Shown: one piece after another, positions 61,101-64,000 of the stretch
Numbering within the stretch: the first letter of the stretch is position 1
Layout of the letters: every line of letters begins with the position of its first letter
Source of the DNA: Actinoalloteichus hymeniacidonis
GTDB lineage: Bacteria > Actinomycetota > Actinomycetes > Mycobacteriales > Pseudonocardiaceae
DNA: 64,000 bases
Reading direction: 5' to 3'
Assembly: GCF_014203365.1 (NCBI RefSeq)
Contig: NZ_JACHIS010000001.1
Location: 4,588,001 to 4,652,000, forward strand
The notes under the pieces: generated by a model
What the model was told of the DNA's origin: nothing
The model's database searches: none
Seen by the model: the letters and a program-made list of their open reading frames with translations, nothing else
Made by a program: the position numbers and the translations under genes

Positions 61101-63196
61101 CCGTGCCAGGCCGCGACGAACGCATCCTGGAACCGGTTCTGGAACTCGGCCATGTTGAGGGTGGTCTGTTCCTCCAGGAGTGCGGTATCCAACCGCAGTC
61201 CGAAGTCGTACACCCAGCACTGCACGCCGTCGTGCCGGTTGACCTCGTAGGGTCGTTCATCGACGACCTCCACGCCCATCCGCTGCAAAATCGGCAGCAC
61301 CTGGGACAACGTGACGCGCTCGCCGACCATGTAGAGCTTGAAGCGGCGCTCTCCCGGCTCGCCGACGGCCGGTCGGTAGAAGGAGATGTCGACATCGCCC
61401 GGGCCCGAGAGGGCGAAGAGTCGCCGTAGGTCGGCAAGCCCGTCGGCGGCGGAGAAGTCCTCCTTGTAGGCCTCCGAGAAGGCCGAGGCGTACTGCCTTC
61501 CGCGCTCGACTGCCGACTCGGACCGCCGGTCCTCGCCCTCGATGCTCGACACCCGAGGGCTGGCCTCGGAGGCGATGACCTCCTCGACCATCAGATCGCT
61601 CCAGGTGCGGACCGCGAAGGCGAGCTGGTCCTGGAGCAGCCCGGTGTCGACCTCGACCTCGTCATCGGGGTCGGTTCGCACCATGAAGTGCACCCTGGCG
61701 AGCAGCGACTCGCCGATCCGAGCGCTGTACTCGAGTTCGACTCCCCGGAGCTCCCGGAGGAGCACCTCCTGCATGGCCAGCCGCGATGTCGTCGTGTAGC
61801 GGTCCCGGGGCAGGTAGACCAGGCAGGAGAAGAATCGACGGAATTCGTCGCGACGCATGAACAGACGCAGCTGACGCCGCTCGACCAGCGAGAGCAGCCC
61901 GGCCACGGTGTCCTGCAGGGTCTCGGGATCGGCCGAGAACAGCTCGGCGCGCGGGTAGTTCTGGAATTCCTCCAGCATCCGCTGCCCGGAGTAGGACTCC
62001 AGCGGGAAACCGGCTCGGCGGATCACGGTCCGCACCTTGCGGGCGACCACGGGGATGTCGAGGACGTCTTCATGGAGCGCGGTGGTGGTGAACAGGCCGA
62101 GGAAGCGGTGTTCGCCGTTGACCCGGCCCTCGTCGTCGAAGGTCTTGATTCCGACGTAATAGGGGTGCACCGGGCGGTGCACGGTGGACGGCGCGCTGCC
62201 CTGGGTCAACACCAGCAGATTCGGGGCCAATGCCCGCGCCATGCCGTCCGGTACGTGGGCGAAGCCCTTCGTCTCCAGGCTGTCTCGACGCAGCACACCG
62301 AGACCGGAGGCCAGCACGGTACGCAGCGCGGCCTCGTCGTGACCCGGATCGGTCTCGGTACCCGTCGAGGACTCGACGGCGGCGGAATCGGCGGCGGGTT
62401 CGGCGATGAGTTCGTAGTGGCGATAGCCCAGGAAGGTGAAGTGGCCCGCAGCCAACCACCGCAGCAGCCGAGCACCGTCACGAACCTCGGTGACCGGCAC
62501 CGGCAGCGTCGCCGACTCCAGTTCGTTGGCCAGTGATTGGGCCCGCTCCGCCATCCGGTCGGTGTCCTCGATCACCTCTCGGACGTCGTTGAGCACCGAA
62601 TGCAGGCCTCGTTGCAATGCCTCCCTGGCCTCGAGGTCGCCGACCGGCGCGATCTCCAGATGCATCCAGGATTCCACGAGCGCGTCCGCGGGCGGGTCGC
62701 TCGGGTCGGCCGAGTCCAGCACCTCGTGCATTTCACCCGCCAGGTCGCGTCGCACCACCACGATCGGATGCACGATGCGGATCACCGAGGCGTTCTGCCT
62801 GCTCAGACCGGCAACGACCGATTCGACCAGGTACGGCATGTCGTCGGTGACGATCTGGACCACCGTGACGTCGCGGGTGACGCCCGCCTTCTCGTCCTCG
62901 GGCGCGAAGACCCGGATCGCGGGTCTGCCCGCCACGCGGTGTTGGGCGAGTTCGACATGTGAGGACAGCATGGCGAGGAGTTGATCGGAATCATGCGCGA
63001 CGACCTCCTCGGCGGAGACGTCGCGGAAGTACAACCTGAGCAGGCGACCGAGCGAGGGTTGGGTGTCCGCAGCTCGGTCGAGCAACTCGTCGCGAGTGGA
63101 ATCGAGGGCGGCCGCCCGGTCCTGCCGGTGCTTCGGTGCCGCCTCGATGCCGTCGCCATTGACGCGCATCTCGGAACGTGCTCCTATCGAGGTCAT
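58157..63196 (-). CDS. gdh: NAD-specific glutamate dehydrogenase (large, L_180 type)
   Basis: About 1679 residues from ATG 63196, with GGAG nine bases upstream; GTG 63217 and ATG 63169 are possible. It oxidatively deaminates glutamate to 2-oxoglutarate. The long N-terminal half carries ACT-like regulatory domains. The catalytic half has [23 protein letters not shown] and [15 protein letters not shown] (lysine-containing active site), then the NAD-binding [16 protein letters not shown] and [10 protein letters not shown] segments. A long helical C-terminus follows. Enzymes of this class are allosterically controlled and link amino-acid and carbon metabolism. Confidence 0.95.
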   Translation of the reverse strand: [1679 protein letters not shown]

Positions 63197-63322
63197 ATTC
63201 AACGACTCCACACTCACTGGATCTCGGATCTTCGAGACCGAACCACCATAGGTCTCGACCGCAGTCGGGTTGTGTCCGAGGGTGCCTGGAAAACGGCCGT
63301 CATGAGGGCTCTTTCACCCACC

Positions 63323-64000
63323 TCAATCCCCCGGCGGTGTCCAGACCCGATCGGAATCCGAGTCGTTCTCCGCGTGGGGACCAGCATCGACGCCGGGATC
63401 GCTCGCACCGGTGGACTCGTGGGCCAGCGTTGATGCCCGGACTGCCCAGTCCACACCGGTGGTCGGCGACGCCGGGAGTCGCGGGGTGCGGTCGGCGCCC
63501 GGGTGGGGGGTATCACCTTCCGAGCCGGCACGCGGTGCCGGTGCCTGCGGCGCGGTGCGATCCGACGACCGACCGGCCCGAGGCAGTGGCGGCGAGTGTC
63601 CGCCGCTCGGTACCGAGCGGTCGGCCGTACCGGGTGCGGCGGGCGCGATGGGTTCGGCCGAGCGCTGGGCAGGCGGATCCTGCGGCGGCTGGTCGGACGA
63701 ATCGGTCGGGGCCGGGAGGTCCAGCCCGCGCAGGCTCGACTCGTAGGCCACCATCGCGTCGGCCAACAGGTCCCCGATACGCACCTGGGAACGCACCCGT
63801 CGCAGCCTGCCGCTGCTCGTCGTCTCCTCGGCTGCGGGCTGACCTACGGAGCGTTCCGCCGCAGGTGAGGAGCGTTCCTCGGGAGGTCGGATCCCATCGA
63901 CGACGAACGGCGGCGTACCGACCGGCGCGACCGTGTGGCTCGCCATCGGGTCGATCAGCATGCCCAGCGGCGGGGTCGTGGGCGCGACGGCCTCGTCCGG
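63323..64000 (-). CDS. proline-rich protein of unknown function (possibly partial)
   Basis: A soluble, low-complexity protein. ATG 63961 (MLIDPMASHTVAP) gives 212 residues, but the frame stays open to the right edge (PDEAVAPTTPPLG before it), so the true start may lie outside. An ordered-looking segment RVRSQVRIGDLLADAMVAYESSLRGLD is followed by about 120 residues rich in Pro, Ala, Ser and Asp. No motif is known to me. It precedes gdh by 126 bases on the same strand. Confidence 0.6.
   Translation of the reverse strand, partial: PDEAVAPTTPPLGMLIDPMASHTVAPVGTPPFVVDGIRPPEERSSPAAERSVGQPAAEETTSSGRLRRVRSQVRIGDLLADAMVAYESSLRGLDLPAPTDSSDQPPQDPPAQRSAEPIAPAAPGTADRSVPSGGHSPPLPRAGRSSDRTAPQAPAPRAGSEGDTPHPGADRTPRLPASPTTGVDWAVRASTLAHESTGASDPGVDAGPHAENDSDSDRVWTPPGD

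Overview
The window is a stretch of chromosome from a high-GC actinobacterium, most likely order Pseudonocardiales (Actinoalloteichus, Saccharopolyspora, Amycolatopsis or a close relative). The evidence is two clpP genes beside clpX and tig, a mycothiol-type nitroreductase homologue, a group II truncated haemoglobin, a very large NAD-glutamate dehydrogenase, DUF3558 lipoproteins and an EspG/PPE-like type VII locus, with frequent GTG starts and ATGA or TGATG gene overlaps. I see no rRNA, CRISPR array, insertion sequence, integrase or prophage gene.

The backbone appears to follow, in order, the Mycobacterium tuberculosis region from about Rv2445c to Rv2476c (gene names recalled, not searched): ndk, DUF4233, folC, valS; clpX, clpP2, clpP1, tig; Nei-type glycosylase, rpiB; DsbA-like nitroreductase, pepN, DUF5130, HNH protein; glbO, GH13 glucosidase, Rv2474c-like protein, thioesterase, gdh. 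Lineage-specific blocks are inserted into it.

Region by region. 1-2463: a drug-type ABC exporter, cut by the left edge. 2645-7657: nucleotide, folate and tRNA-charging genes. 7846-14387: a membrane-anchored protein, then a formate/molybdenum block (FdhF/YdeP-type oxidoreductase, OFA-family transporter with a 48-residue partner, FdhD). 14499-16033: two hydrolases. 16525-20856: the Clp protease and trigger factor. 21233-22748: tRNA-Pro and tRNA-Gly flanking a lower-GC methyltransferase. 22853-24217: a TetR regulator and divergent membrane protein sharing two clear operators. 24341-25341: an amidase coupled to a tiny Tat protein. 25783-34940: phosphoketolase, ASCH protein, modABC, an Eis-like acetyltransferase and envelope proteins. 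34951-44439: repair, pentose, aldehyde and peptide metabolism.

The most unusual locus is 45739-46251. A short gene with a strong ribosome-binding site encodes eleven copies of the heptad AGVRVTR behind a leader of about 38 residues. Synonymous codon choice varies freely between copies, including AGA/AGG against CGN arginine codons, which points to selection on the peptide. It looks like a multi-core peptide precursor. An HNH protein and an S9 prolyl oligopeptidase lie next to it. Immediately after these, 49402-53639 is a compact orphan type VII (ESX-like) substrate locus: two DUF3558 lipoproteins, a small helical protein with a YxxxE tail, a glycine-rich PPE-like protein and an EspG chaperone, with no ESX core machinery in view. 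The window closes with MscS, glbO, glucosidase, thioesterase, gdh and a proline-rich protein open at the right edge.

Many transcription units end in long perfect hairpins. In three of them the few imperfect pairs are G-U only in the RNA of the gene being terminated, which shows their orientation.
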